From Liolophura sinensis (Eukaryota > Mollusca > Polyplacophora > Chitonida > Chitonidae): a DNA stretch of 64,000 nucleotides. The stretch is taken from positions 3,286,001-3,350,000 of the forward strand of contig NC_088301.1 of NCBI RefSeq assembly GCF_032854445.1, written 5' to 3'. The translations under genes and the position numbers were made by a program. Under the pieces are notes generated by a model, which saw only the letters and a program-made list of their open reading frames with translations, was not told where the DNA came from and ran no database searches. Positions 47,801 through 58,815 of this stretch are shown here, piece after piece; the stretch's first letter is position 1, and the number at the start of each line of letters is the position of its first letter.

Positions 47801-48792
47801 TGCTCATCAACGAACACCTTTACATCATTATGAATACAACGCTTGAACTCTTCTACCAGCACAAGCTGACGCAAACTTTCAAAATCCTTGCCTATTTTCT
47901 TGGCTATACACCAGCAATCAAACAACTGCTCCTTAGCTCGACCAAACTCAACGTATGTCTGATCTCTACCTTTTTCACAGTTACGAAATTTCTGGCGGTA
48001 AGCTTCAGGCACCAATTCATAACCCTTCAAAATTACCTCTTTCACATAGTCATAATTGGAAGCATTCTCTACACTTAACTGAGTGTAAATTTCCCTGGCC
48101 TTTCCAATTAGCACACTCTGTAATAACATAGTCCAGAACTCTTTAGGCCACTTCAAACTATTTGCAATTTTCTCAAAATGCAGAAAATACTTATCCACCT
48201 CTTTTTCCTGAAAGGATGGAACTAACCGAATGTATTTGGTCACATCAAATCCTGTACCCTGTCTACCGGAAGGACCCAGTTTCTCATCTCTCTCTACCTC
48301 TAACTTTTTCATTTGGAACTCCAATTCTCTTTCCCTCTCTCTTTCCTCTCTCTGTACTTCCCTCTCCTCTCTCTGCACTTCCCTCTCTCTTTCCTCTCTC
48401 TGCACTTCCCTCTCTCTTTCCTCTCTCTCTCTCTGCATTTTCAACTTTTCTAACTCTATCTCATGTTCCCTCTCTTTCTCTTTTTCTTCATATTCCCTCT
48501 CTTTCTCTTTTTCCTCTTTCTCCAATCTCAACTTTTCTAACTCTAACTGCTTAAACTTAAGCTCGGCATCAGACTGACCCTCGAACTCATAATCAGATAA
48601 TGCAGAACTATCAAACTTCCCTATCTCCACTAAATGTTTCAACAAAGTATGCTGCATATCTCTTTTCCTCCATGAAGACTTTATGGACAAACCTAAAAAT
48701 GTCCCTAACTTAACCAAGTCTTCCTTCTTTAAACTCTCAAAAACATCCTGATCGGGCGCACTAACAAACTGTTTAGGATCAAAATCTCCCAT
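44899..48792 (-). CDS. Retrotransposon Gag-Pol polyprotein, 1297 residues, RT fingers/palm missing
   Basis: Gag: residues 1-173 with a long E/R/K-rich coiled coil (75-173), then a capsid-like helical region (180-350) and a CCHC knuckle at 409-422 (C-X2-C-X4-H-X4-C). Protease: DTGA at 503-506 with a distant LLGND (573-577). Integrase: HHCC zinc domain (H744, H751, C781, C784) and catalytic D815, D874, E910 (D,D-35-E), then a GPY-type tail near 1049. After it comes only the C-terminal connection part of RT from about residue 1105 (ELKRFLGMAGYYRKFCRNF) and RNase H with D1185, E1226, D1255. The catalytic RT palm is absent, yet the frame stays open. Integrase upstream of RT/RNase H is the order of Gmr1-like gypsy elements. 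The last codons end at KGKDKCDC; a one-base insertion appears to have cut the usual end of RNase H. Confidence 0.92.
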   Translation of the reverse strand: MGDFDPKQFVSAPDQDVFESLKKEDLVKLGTFLGLSIKSSWRKRDMQHTLLKHLVEIGKFDSSALSDYEFEGQSDAELKFKQLELEKLRLEKEEKEKEREYEEKEKEREHEIELEKLKMQREREEREREVQREEREREVQREEREVQREERERERELEFQMKKLEVERDEKLGPSGRQGTGFDVTKYIRLVPSFQEKEVDKYFLHFEKIANSLKWPKEFWTMLLQSVLIGKAREIYTQLSVENASNYDYVKEVILKGYELVPEAYRQKFRNCEKGRDQTYVEFGRAKEQLFDCWCIAKKIGKDFESLRQLVLVEEFKRCIHNDVKVFVDEQKASTLEEAASLADNYSLTHKVTYTGKPFNSFTRRNTQSHATGRGSSTQKSSTPGSNGSTAHGSRSSDWNGSPRNRVTCNFCKRVGHVMSECYTLKRRREAQNESKPTGLCVAMHKTLPEVTSAVKSRSELADTGLDKIPKCSMDSFAPFINSGSVSLRSDMSCATPIKILRDTGASQSLLLMNTLPFSEESYSGVRALIRGVESSDFVSVPLHDIYLSSDLISGPVRVGIKPSLPFEGIHLLLGNDLAHDKVTVDPLMVDKPSLNSVTEPVESEIAGLYPSCVVTRAMSRKVSTDQGSTVDLSETFLNKMLDGDSSKLDSQQEVDTNFVSGDQPFCRTELIAEQHSDPSISCLFNDAAKDGESLPDPCYYYVKSGILMRQWRPPDVSLEDEWAIKHQVVVPKSYRKDILTIAHETPLAGHLGVNKTYHKILSHFYWPGIRKDVTEFCRSCHACQLVGKPNQTIPKAALRPIPAIGEPFSRILIDCVGPLPKTKSGNQYMLTIMCTSTRFPEAIPLRNITAKTVIKALVKFFTMFGLPKSVQSDQGSNFMSGVFQQVMHELGISQYKSSAYHPQSQGALERFHQTLKSMIRTYCFETGKDWDEGVPLLMFAVRESVQESLRFSPFELVFGHTVRGPLQLFKEKFVSGDSDNVNLLQYVSSFRTKLNRVCELARENLTASQKSMKTKYDKETVRRRFEVGQKVLALLPVSGKPLEARYFGPYVVDKRLSDLNYIIFTPDRRKSRQLCHINRLKPYVDRDSTDLNIVHPSGGAISCFPVPSCKRELKRFLGMAGYYRKFCRNFSFVSEPLTQLLKKGAKFLWSIECQRSFDRLKAMLSSGPILVAPDFNLPFKLAVDASDISAGAVLLQENETDHVNHPVCFFSRKFDKCQRNYSTIEKECLSLILALQHFEVYVTSSSYPIVVYTDHNPLTFLHKLKSKNRRLLRWSLLLQEFNLEIRHIKGKDKCDC

Positions 48793-48900
48793 TGTAAATA
48801 TTTAGCCACTGAATCATTCACCGTTAAAATTAAGCCATCGCTTCTCACTTGTGTTTAACTTCAAATATCCGGTGCAAAACACAAAGGAAACAATCATTTC

Positions 48901-48916
48901 CCGGCTTGGCCCCCAA
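48901..48916 (-). other. Candidate primer-binding site
   Basis: TTGGGGGCCAAGCCGG on the minus strand lies four bases inside the 5' LTR. It resembles the TGGGGGC start of tRNA-Pro-type sites with mismatches. The tRNA identity is uncertain. Confidence 0.4.
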
Positions 48917-48920
48917 TTTC

Positions 48921-50315
48921 TGTTACGGTAGTGAAAACGGCAACAGAAAACAGACTCAGTGACTCAATATTACAATGTAAACAATGCTTTATATATAAAA
49001 TGAGACGTACAGTTTTACAGACAGTTCAACAACAACAACAACATACACATTAGTATTACCGGTCTTTACAAGTTTCCAGTTCACCTTTGCATCCCAAGGA
49101 ATGTATTCCAGGAAATCCAACGTAAGACCATGGGATAAACACACAATTCACACAAGTCACAAATTGTCCTAGACAGGTACTTCGCCAGGTTAGCGAACAC
49201 GAACACAGTACACAGGTTACACAGAACTGGAACAGTCAAGCCTTTGAATGACGTCACACCCGCAGAGCACAACACAGGGTAAATACAGGCATGGAGGTAT
49301 AATCCACTTCAGATCAGTCACAGCTCCCGCAGAAGCTCACAAACGAGCCGTTCAGAGACGTAGAGTGAGTGAGTGAGTGCTTGGGGTTTAACGTCGTTCT
49401 CAACAATTTTTCAGTCATATGACGACGAAGGAATCATTAGGGTGCATGTACGTGTAATGTGCCTCCTTGTTGCAGGACGGATTTCCACCGCTCTTTTATT
49501 TAGTGCTGCCTCACTGAGACGACTTACCGAAGGCAAGCAAGCCGCCCCGCCCGAGCCATTATACTGATACGGGTCAACCAGTCGTTGCACTATCCTCTTC
49601 ATGCTGAACGCCAAGCGAGGAAGTTACAACTTCCTCTTTTAAAGTCTTAGGTGTGACTCGATCAAGGATTGATCCTGGATCTACCGGTCCCGAAGCGGAC
49701 GCTCTACCGACTGTGCTATCCGGGCCGGTCCCAGAGACGTAGAGTAATGTCACCTTGTGGCAGAACGAACGTCCTTTGCAAAACTGAAAACTTCAGTTTA
49801 GAGTCCTTGACGACCTTGTGGGTCAGGTGAGGTCAGCGTGTTAAACAAATTACACAGTCCACACTGTATAATCATAATCAAGATCCGAACACCAATAAAC
49901 GTGACTTCCGCAGAAATTCACATAAACCAGACATCAGTACTACTGTGGTACACAAACGGTGCCGGCATAAAAAACTGTCCTCCCAAATGAAACTGGCATC
50001 ACCAGCTCATATCAAAATAATGGACTCGATACGAGAGCGTCTCACACTCTCCTGGCTCCCAGTGGATGCAGCAAAAATACCTCCACTCTGCACAGAAAAC
50101 ACGGCTTATATACGTGCCAGGTGGATTCAACTATTCTTAGACACAGAATTAACAGCCAATGAACAGCCAGTTAAATAAACAGAGCATTGAACGAGGTGCT
50201 TTCGGCCAGGTCCGCACTGTACATATATAACAGGGCCTGTTATGCTTATAACATACAACACATACAGGTCCGCAGACTAACAGTACATGAAAACGTTAAA
50301 TAGTCATACATAACA
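48921..50315 (-). repeat. 5' LTR of the retrotransposon with nested SINE
   Basis: 1395 bp, equal to the 3' LTR plus a SINE (49366-49732), its target duplication and a few single-base indels. A TATATATAAAG-like box lies near 48988-49000, close to the 3' end of the LTR. Confidence 0.9.
49366..49732 (-). mobile_element. tRNA-derived SINE (second family) nested in the 5' LTR
   Basis: The minus-strand head has TAGCACAGTCGGTAGAGCG (A box) and GGTAGATCCAGGATCAATCC (B box). The left end is TGAGTGAGTGAGTGCTTGGG. It is flanked by 12-bp repeats AGAGACGTAGAG at 49354-49365 and 49733-49744. It is absent from the 3' LTR, so it inserted after the retrotransposon. Confidence 0.92.
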
Positions 50316-50506
50316 ACATGAACAAAAGTTACCGGTATGAAAGACTGTGCATAAATTCTTTTTTCCCAAAAACTACACGTACCTTTACATCTTCTTACAT
50401 TTCAGACTGACCATGTAATGGAAGTTTTTAATCAAAATTCGCAGATATATGGCAGCACTTTTGTAGAAGTAGGTTTAAGCAACAATCATTTATTCATTCA
50501 TTCAAA

Positions 50507-50513
50507 TATAAAG
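50507..50513 (+). promoter_or_regulatory. TATA box of gene E
   Basis: TATAAAG, 119 bases before the chosen ATG and only about 190 bp downstream of the retrotransposon's right end, so the core promoter survived the insertion. Confidence 0.55.
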
Positions 50514-50625
50514 GGAGACCACTACACTGACGTTACAATCTGACAGAGGTCGGTCCGTTCAGACGCATGCTCAAACGTGACTTTATCAACACATGAAGCT
50601 GGAGATCCGCCCTCATCTAGAGAAA

Positions 50626-50679
50626 ATGATGTCAGTTTCTGCTTTATGTTTTGTCATCACTGTTGTGCTTGCTGTGCAG
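50626..50679 (+). CDS. Gene E exon 1, signal peptide
   Basis: It encodes MMSVSALCFVITVVLAVQ. An in-frame upstream ATG is at 50593. Confidence 0.7.
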
Positions 50680-50822
50680 GTCTGTTCCATTAGTCTACCT
50701 CCATGAGCAATGTCATGTTCAACTGATCTCTCTATTTATTCATGCTATCACCAACTATAGATAGTTTTCTCTTCGCCCATAAGGCTGCGCTATGTTACAT
50801 TTTATTCTGTTGTGTTTGTCAG

Positions 50823-50868
50823 ATCTCAGCCACCAAGGATCATGGCCAGTCGACTCACGGGGAAAAAG
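50823..50868 (+). CDS. Gene E exon 2, linker
   Basis: It encodes ISATKDHGQSTHGEK, phase 1, GTAAGG donor. The open extension is almost as in gene B. Confidence 0.6.
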
Positions 50869-51020
50869 GTAAGGAAAATTGCCTCCGTGTTGTTGGAGAG
50901 ATGTACATGGGGTTTGAGTTCTGTACCATGTGTATGAACATTAAAGACTTGGTACAGAGTACAGTGATGGTAGATCCCAGAATTCTTCGGTATTTTGTGG
51001 AACCACAACACCAATAGCTA

Positions 51021-51618
51021 TGTGGACTAGAGGGAATCTGGTTGAGGGAAAAGCCGAAAGCTGGTTTATGGAATAGAGGGAAGCTTGTTTGGGGTATAGA
51101 GGGAATCCTGTTAATGGAATAGAGGAATTTGGTTTATGGAATAGAGGGTAGGTTGTTTATGGAATAGAGGGTAGGTTATTTATGGAATCGAGTGAAGATT
51201 ATTTATGGAGTAGAGAGAAGGCTGTGTATAAGATAGAAGGAAGCTTCTTCATGGATCAGAGAGAAGGTTTTTGTGGAATAGGGAGAAGGTTGTTTGTGGC
51301 ATAGAGGGAAGGTTGTTTGTGGCATAGGGGGAAAGTTGTCTTTTCAATAGAGGGAAGGTTGTTTGTGGTATAGAGGAAAGGTTGTTTGTGGAATAGAGGG
51401 TGTGTTATTTGTGACATAGTGGGAAGGTTGTTTGTGCCACATAGGGAATCTGGTTTATGGAATAGAGACCACTAGAATCTGACTCACAGGGAAGTTTCTG
51501 TATGGAACTGGGGGAAGGTTGTTTTTTAATAGAGGGAAGGTTGTTTTTTAATAGAGGGAAGGTTGTTTATTTATTAGAGGGAAGGTCGCTTGTGGCATAG
51601 AGGGAAGGTTGTTCATGC
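51021..51618. repeat. 23-24-bp minisatellite in intron 2 of gene E
   Basis: Nearly the same series of variant monomers as in gene B (6262-6863). Confidence 0.85.
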
Positions 51619-52694
51619 TGGCGGATAGCAAGGGTGTTTTCCGCGAGTCTGTATGTCAGCGTGGTATCCCTTGCATAGAACTCTGGAAATCCTCTCTACC
51701 TCATTTTAACTCCACAAAACCACGTCTCACATTCAGATAACGGTAAATCAACAGTGTTGGCGAGTTTCCAAGCTGCAAGACAAATTACAGACTTAGTCGA
51801 ACATGTTAAACACATAGGACCTGGCACCATATTTATCAAGCCACTTTAGATTTAAGTCATCAATTGCGAGCGCTTAGAAATCCTAACCCAAACACTGGTT
51901 AGAACATTGTAGTGCACTAAAGAATTATTAAAAGATTTTAACTTCTCAAAGCAAAGTATTTTAGTCGTGCGTGTGTTTGAATTTTTGACTTTAATGTCAA
52001 GACGTTTGTTGAATACAGGCCCAGGTTTTTCTATTTTCCATCACCTGGGCGTAAAACTTTTTAACATGACTATTTAGCCTGCCTAAATAAATGAAAAAGT
52101 TTCTGTGCTGGTAACTTGTGAAACAGTCTGATTTTACAGTATGGGTTAACTCAAGAGCGACAAGGTATTACTAGTCATTTGGAAAACTAGCATCAAGTTT
52201 CATTTTTGTTTCATTTGCAAGCTGTACGCTTTTTCCGTTTTCCAGAACACTAAATCTCGCCTGTTTGGGGTAACGGTTGTTTTTTTGTTTTCTCTCCACC
52301 TACATCCTAATACCGTTAGACTGCAGATTTACTCATGAGCAAAATTTAAATTCCTACACCTGTAACAGGTTGAGTATTGTAACACACTAGCGCAACCTTG
52401 TCAATCTTCAGAATTTATATCCAAGTACCATTATACAAACAAACCATACCTGTGTTCTTCTACTCTTACATCTTCATCCCTGTTACACTACAGATAAATC
52501 ACACGTGGACTTTGTTAACTTAACTGTTCTAACAATAAAGACAATCCCTATGTGTACTCTGCTCAAAATATATTTTTCCCCTGTAACATTACAAACAAAC
52601 CAAACGTTTACTCCTCTGTAAAACCACAGAGCACCCATACATATACTATACACTGACATTTGAGGGAAATCCCACGTTTCCTCTTCTGCTGTGT
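51619..52694. other. Middle of intron 2, gene E
   Basis: No gene. Near-identical to 6864-7934. Confidence 0.5.
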
Positions 52695-52935
52695 TTTACT
52701 GATTTATTTTACTGGTGCTTTACGTCATACTCAAGAAGTATACTACTAAGACACCGGGCATAGTCAGCAAGCAGCCCATGAGCGTCCGCAAGTTTCTAAC
52801 AGATATCCCGACGTTCGTTCGGAGAGGAAGCCAGTATGATCAGGTCTTCAACTCACACCGACTCAAAGCGTTTGTTAGAAGCTCTTGGGTCATTGCGCCG
52901 CCCTGGCACTCCAACCACCTTGGTCACTCTGACAC
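52695..52935 (-). mobile_element. Old degenerate SINE in intron 2, gene E
   Basis: Same insertion as 7935-8175 and 30785-31010. Confidence 0.6.
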
Positions 52936-52974
52936 ATTCACCCCTCTAAGATTGGAGATAAATAATACGTGTAT

Positions 52975-54110
52975 TTAGAACACACAACATCACAGTTCTA
53001 ACACTGGAGACAATCCAAACGCATACTGTTTTAAACATATAACTTCAGCCTTGTAACATTACAGACAAACTTCACGTGTACACTGCACACCATACAGGCA
53101 CACATCTAAACATACAGCTTCACTCTGTAACATTACAGACAAACCACACGTGTACACTGCACACCGTACGTGCACACATCCAAAGATACAACTTCACACT
53201 GCAACACTAGAAAGTGCACGTGTATTTTTCTGAACATACAACATTCCTCTGTAACACTACAGACAAAGAATACGTGTATGTCTCTGAAGCTAAAGCTCCA
53301 TTCTGTGGCATTACAGACAAACTATACGTGTATTCTTCTGAACATACAACCTTTCTCATTAACACTGCAGACAAAGGATACTTGTACTCCTCTGGACACA
53401 CAAGTTCACCTCTGTAACACTACAGACAAACTATACGTGTTTTCTTTTGATCATACAAACTTGCTCCGTAACCCTGCAAACAACTGATACGTGTATCCTC
53501 TGGAGATACAGTTTCCATTCTGTGACATTATAGACAAAGGATACGTGTATTATTCTCAACATACATCCTTGCTCAGCAACACTGCAGAGAAAGGATACAG
53601 CTCCATTCTGTGACATTATAGACAAAGGATACGTGTATTATTCTCAACATACAACATTGCTCAGCAACACTGCAAACAAAGGATACGTATATTCCTCTGG
53701 AGATACAGCTCCATTCTGTGACATTATAGACATAGGGTACGTGTATTCTTCTCAGCATACAACCTTGACCTGTAACACCGCAAAGATACGTGTGTACTTC
53801 TGATCATACAGCTTCACCCTGTATCACTAAAGACAAAGGATACGTGTATTCTTCTGAATATACAACTTTCGCTCAGTAACACTACAGACAAATAATACGT
53901 GTGTACTTTTGAACATACGGCTTAACACTATAGACAAAAGATACATGTATTCTTCTCAACATACAACCTTGCTCAGTAACACCACAGACAAAGATACGTG
54001 TGTACTTCTGAACATACAGCTTCATTCTGTGATATCATAGACAAAGGATACGTGTATTCCTCTGAACACACAAGTTCACACCTGTAACACTACAGACACG
54101 CCAAACATGT
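52975..54110. repeat. 54-bp minisatellite in intron 2 of gene E
   Basis: About 20 monomers in the same order as in gene B. Confidence 0.85.
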
Positions 54111-54527
54111 ACTCGCCACTGTGACACTTAAATCCATAGGCTTCTCTTGTGCACATCCATGACCCTCACTCTTGTAGACACACCACAGACATAGAATACA
54201 CTGCTGAGCCTTTTATGTAACATTACAAACTGTTTGTTACTGTATTGTAATGTGCTTAATATATTCACCTATTGGACATTGCCTACAGACTATAGACATG
54301 TACCTTGCATTTAATAGGACACAAAATGAAAATCATTTATGTGCGAAATACCATTGATTGATCACTAGCCTTTTCCGAAGAGCTAATGTTCCCTGAGCAG
54401 CACAGAAACAAACTGAATAGACGTAGAATACAGTTCACGACTCTGTCAGTATGTCCAAATACAAGCTTTATCTGCGATCAGTATTTGATTTCTTCATGCT
54501 ATTCAGTTTTAGTGCTTGTACTTTCAG

Positions 54528-54636
54528 GATGTTGTAGAGATCATTGTGGACTTCCAGGTCGGGATGGACGAGACGGACGGGACGGTATTCAGGGACCGTA
54601 TGGACAACCTGGCTCCCGGGAGAGAAGGGTCCTCCA
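54528..54636 (+). pseudogene. Gene E exon 3, collagen exon with -1 frameshift
   Basis: GCCRDHCGLPGRDGRDGRDG is open, then one C is missing near 54617 and the last triplets fall out of frame. GPY-GQP replaces GPY-GPP. Confidence 0.75.
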
Positions 54637-55320
54637 GTAAGCGTTTCTAGCATGCGTACCTTTACTTTTTCAGTCAATTTAATTGAGCAGAAAAGAAAGA
54701 AGAGATGACTCCACCACCTTAAATGCTGGATGAAGCAGTGATGTCAGTTTTGATAATCAAGTGCCACCCTCGTCAGCCATATGATTAACCACATTTTCAA
54801 AACACACTAAAACGAACAATATTAATATATGTCCAGTGAAAGGTACAACCGTACTTGACAAAGACAACGGAACTCTACTGAGATAAAATTTCCACAGCCA
54901 ACACAACTGCAGTAAGACCAAATAGTCGCTGTTCCAACAGCTTCGGATACCGGTGTATAATAACCTTACCCTCATCACAATAAAGGAACGCATAATCATA
55001 GAATATATTGCTGACACCAGTCGGTAATTTGAATGTCCTCCAGCGACCCTTTATCATCGCTGAATCAGCTTCCGTCACTTATCTTGTGATTAGTTCTCTC
55101 TCACTGTATAACTTGTTTGAAAATGGCAGCGTCTTAAATTGATTTTGTTTGTTTAAACAAAGGCAGATTTTTTTACCAAAATTCATTCATTTACCTTTTG
55201 GCACCCTGTAAATTTGCACTAGATATATAAAACACCATTTGTGCTATGTTCCAGATACTGTCTTTAAAAGCCCTTATATACGTAAAAGAAAAAGTTTATC
55301 AAAATCAATTTGTTTGATAG

Positions 55321-55505
55321 GGACAATCCTTCTTTATGGAGTTTAATCTGGAGAAGATTTTAAACATCTTAACAGATGGCTGTTATGATCGCCGAGGAGG
55401 TCAAGCTGACACGCCCTGTAAAGCATAACGGGGACGATGTGACAGGAGAGAGAAGGGCTCGTTCTGGCTCCTCCTCCAGAGAAAACAAACAACAGACAGA
55501 CGTAG
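55321..55505 (+). pseudogene. Gene E exon 4 with 5-nt deletion
   Basis: CTTAACAGATGGCTG here against CTTAACAGAGAAGATGGCTG in gene B. The frame is lost, but the GTGAGT donor is intact. Confidence 0.72.
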
Positions 55506-58500
55506 GTGAGTCCATGTGTAAATGGACCCCAAAGTGGGGTTGCACCAAAACACAAAACTGTCTGGCGCAGGTGGATCTGTAACACATCAACAGTGGAGGT
55601 ACACCTGAACACAAAACAATCTGACCTGATTAAGTCTGCCTGTATTACATCAGCACTGGTGTTACACCTAAAGACAAGACTGTCTGGCCTGGCTGAGTCT
55701 GTCTGTAATACACTAGCACTGGAGTTACACCTAAACACAAAACTGTCTGGCCTGGCTGAGTCTGTCTGTAATACATTAGTACTGGTGTTACACCTAAACA
55801 CAAAACTGTCTGGCCTGGGTGAGTCTGTCTGTAATACACTAGCACTGGAGTTACACCTAAACACAAAACTGTCTGCCCTGGCTGAATCTATCTGTAATAG
55901 ATTAGCAGTAGAGTTGCACCTGAACACAAAACAGTCTAGCCTGGCTGAGTCTGTCTGTAATCCACTACCACTGGAGTTACACCTAAACACAAAACTGTCT
56001 GCCCTGGCTGAATCTATCTGTAATAGATTAGCAGTAGAATTGCACCTGAACACAAAACAGTCTAGCCTGGGTGAGCCTGTCTGTAATACACTAGCACTGG
56101 AGTTACACCTAAACACAAGACAGTCTAGCCTGGATGAGCCTGTCTGTAATACACTAGCACTGGAGTTACACCTAAACACAAAACTGTCTGCCCTGGCTGA
56201 ATCTATCTGTAATAGATTAGCAGTAGAGTTGCATCTGAACACAAAACAGTCTAGCCTGGCTGAGTCTGTCTGTAATACACTAGCACTGGAGTTACACCTA
56301 AACACAAAACTGTCTGCCCTGGCTGAATCTATCTGTAATAGATTAGCAGTAGAGTTGCACCTGAAAACAAAACAGTCTAGCCTGGGTGAGTCTGTCTGTA
56401 ATACACTAGCACTGGAGTAATAGATTAGCAGTAGAGTTGCACCTGAACACAAAACAGTCTAGCCTGGCTGAGTCTGTCTGTAATACACTAGCACTGGAGT
56501 TACACCTAAACACAAAACTGTCTGCCCTGGCTGAATCTATCTGTAATAGATTAGCAGCAGAATTGCACCTGAACACAAAACAGTCTAGCCTGGCTGAGTC
56601 TGTGTGTAATATACTAGCACTGGAGTTACACCTAAACACAAAACTGTCTGCCCTGGCTGAATCTATCTGTAATAGATTAGCACTAGAGTTACACCTGAAC
56701 ACTAAACAGTCTAGCCTGGCTGAGTCTGTCTGTAATACACTAGCACTGGAGTTACACCTAAACACAAAACAGTATAGCCTGGGTGAGCCTGTCTGTAATA
56801 CATTAGCACTGGAGTTACACCTAAACACAAAACTGTCTGCCCTGGCTGAATCTATCTGTAATAGATTAGCAGTAGAGTTACACCTGAACAAAAAACAGTC
56901 TAGCCTGGCTGAGTTTGTCTGTAATACACTAGCACTGGAGTTACACCTAAACACAAAACTGTCTGCCCTGGCTGAATCTATCTGTAATAGATTAGCAGTA
57001 GAGTTACACCTGAACACAAAACAGTCTAGCCTGGCTGAGTCTGTCTGTAATACACTAGCACTGGAGTTACACCTAAACACAAAACAGTCTAGCCTGGGTG
57101 AGCCTGTCTGTAATACATTAGCACTGGAGTTACACCTAAACACAAAACAGTCTAGCCTGGGTGAGCCTGTCTGTAATACATTAGCACTGGAGTTACACCT
57201 AAACACAAAACAGTCTGGCCTGGCTGAATCTATCTGTAATAGATTAGCAGTAGAGTTACACCTGAACACAAAACAGTCTAGCCTGGCTGAGTCTGTCTGT
57301 AATACACTAGCACTGGAGTTACACCTAAACACAAAACAGTCTAGCCTGGGTGAGCCTGTCTGTAATACATTAGCACTGGAGTTACACCTAAACACAAAAC
57401 TGTCTGCCCTGGCTGAATCTATCTGTAATAGATTAGCAGTAGAGTTGCACCTGAACACAAAACATTCTAGCCTGGGTGAGTCTGCCTGTAAAACATCAGC
57501 ACTAGAGTTACAGCTGAATACAAAACAGTCTTTTTGGGTGAGTTCCTCTGTAAAAAAAAATCAGCAATGGAGTTATACTTGGATACTAAACAGTCTGGCC
57601 TTGGTGAGTCCCACAGTAATACAACAACAGTGGGGTTACACCTGAACACAAAACTGTCTGGCCTGGGGGAGTAATACATCAAAAGTGGAGTTCCACCTGA
57701 ATACAAAGCAGTCTGGCCTTTGTGAGTCCGTCTGTAATACATTAGCACTGGAGTTACACCTAAACACAAAACTGTCTGCCCTGGCTGAATCTATCTGTAA
57801 TAGATTAGCAGTAGAGTTACACCTGAACACAAAACAGTCTAGCCTGGCTGAGTCTGTCTGTAATACACTAGCACTGGAGTTACACCTAAACACAAAACTG
57901 TCTAGCCTGGGTGAGCCTGTCTGTAATACATTAGCACTGGAGTTACACCTAAACACAAAACTGTCTGCCCTGGCTGAATCTATCTGTAATAGATTAGCAG
58001 TAGAGTTGCACCTGAACACAAAACAGTCTGGCCTGGGTGAGTCCGTCTGTAATACATCAGCTGTGGAGTTACACCTGAACACAAATCCGCCTGGCCTTGG
58101 TGAGTCCGTGTTTAATACATCAGCATTGGAGTTACACCTGAACACAAAGCAGTCTGGCTTTGGTGAGTTCCTCTGTGATACATCAGCAATGGAGTTACAC
58201 TTGGATACTAAACAGTCTGGCCTGGGTGAGTCCGTCTGAGGTACATCAGCATTGGATTTACACCTGAATACAAAGCAGTCTGGCCTGGGTGAGTCCGTCT
58301 CTAATACATCAGCTATGGAGTTACACCTTAACACAAATCCGCCTGGCCTTGGTGAGTCCGTGTTTAATACATCAGCATTGGAGTTACACCTGAACACAAA
58401 TCCGCCTGGCTTTGGAGAGTCCCTCTGTGATACATCAGCAATGGAGTTACACTTGGATACTAAACAGTCTGGCCTGGGTGAGTCCCACAGTAATACAACA

Positions 58501-58815
58501 GCAGTGGAGTTACACCAGAACACAAAACAGTCTGGCCTGGATGAGTACTACGTCAACAGTGGAGTTACGCCTGAATACAAAGCAGTCTGGCCTGGGGAAG
58601 TGCCTCTGTAATACATCAGCTGTGAAGTTACACCTGAACACAAATCTGCCTGGCCTTGGTGAGTCCCTCTGTGATACATCAGCATTGGAGTTACACGTGA
58701 ACACAAAGCAGTCTGGCCTTGGTGAGTCCGTCTGTAATACATCAGCTATGGAGTTACACCTGAACACAAAACCACCTGGCCTTTGTGAGTCCCTCTGTGA
58801 TACATCAACAGTGCA
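55506..58815. repeat. 63-bp minisatellite in intron 4 of gene E, expanded with 126-bp higher-order units
   Basis: About 52 monomers. From about 55840 to 58020 two monomer types alternate (one with GAGTCTGTCTGTAATACACT, one with GAATCTATCTGTAATAGATT), making 126-bp units. ORFs of 304, 369, 350 and 402 codons on both strands are products of this structure. Confidence 0.92.

Larger units (their letters stand above)
43753..50315 (-). mobile_element. Ty3/gypsy-type LTR retrotransposon with copia-like domain order, RT-deleted
   Basis: Two LTRs (43753-44762 and 48921-50315) flank an internal region with one long ORF on the minus strand. LTR ends are TGTTA...TAACA. A 4-bp duplication ACAT flanks the whole. 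Apart from a SINE nested in the 5' LTR, the LTRs differ by only a few bases and small indels, so the insertion is young. It occupies the spacer between relic E and gene E; the other units lack it. The domain order and RT loss are described with the ORF. Confidence 0.93.

Noticed and set aside
48162-48554. + strand ORF rich in Ser/Leu/Phe
   Set aside because: Antisense of the Gag coiled-coil coding region.
55343-56452. 369-codon minus-strand ORF
   Set aside because: Shadow of the same 63-bp array running antisense across exon 4 of gene E.
56437-57645. 402-codon + strand ORF of 21-residue LRR-like repeats
   Set aside because: It lies wholly within the 63-bp intronic array, the minus strand is equally open, in-frame stops separate it from exon 4, and it lacks its own promoter or start context.
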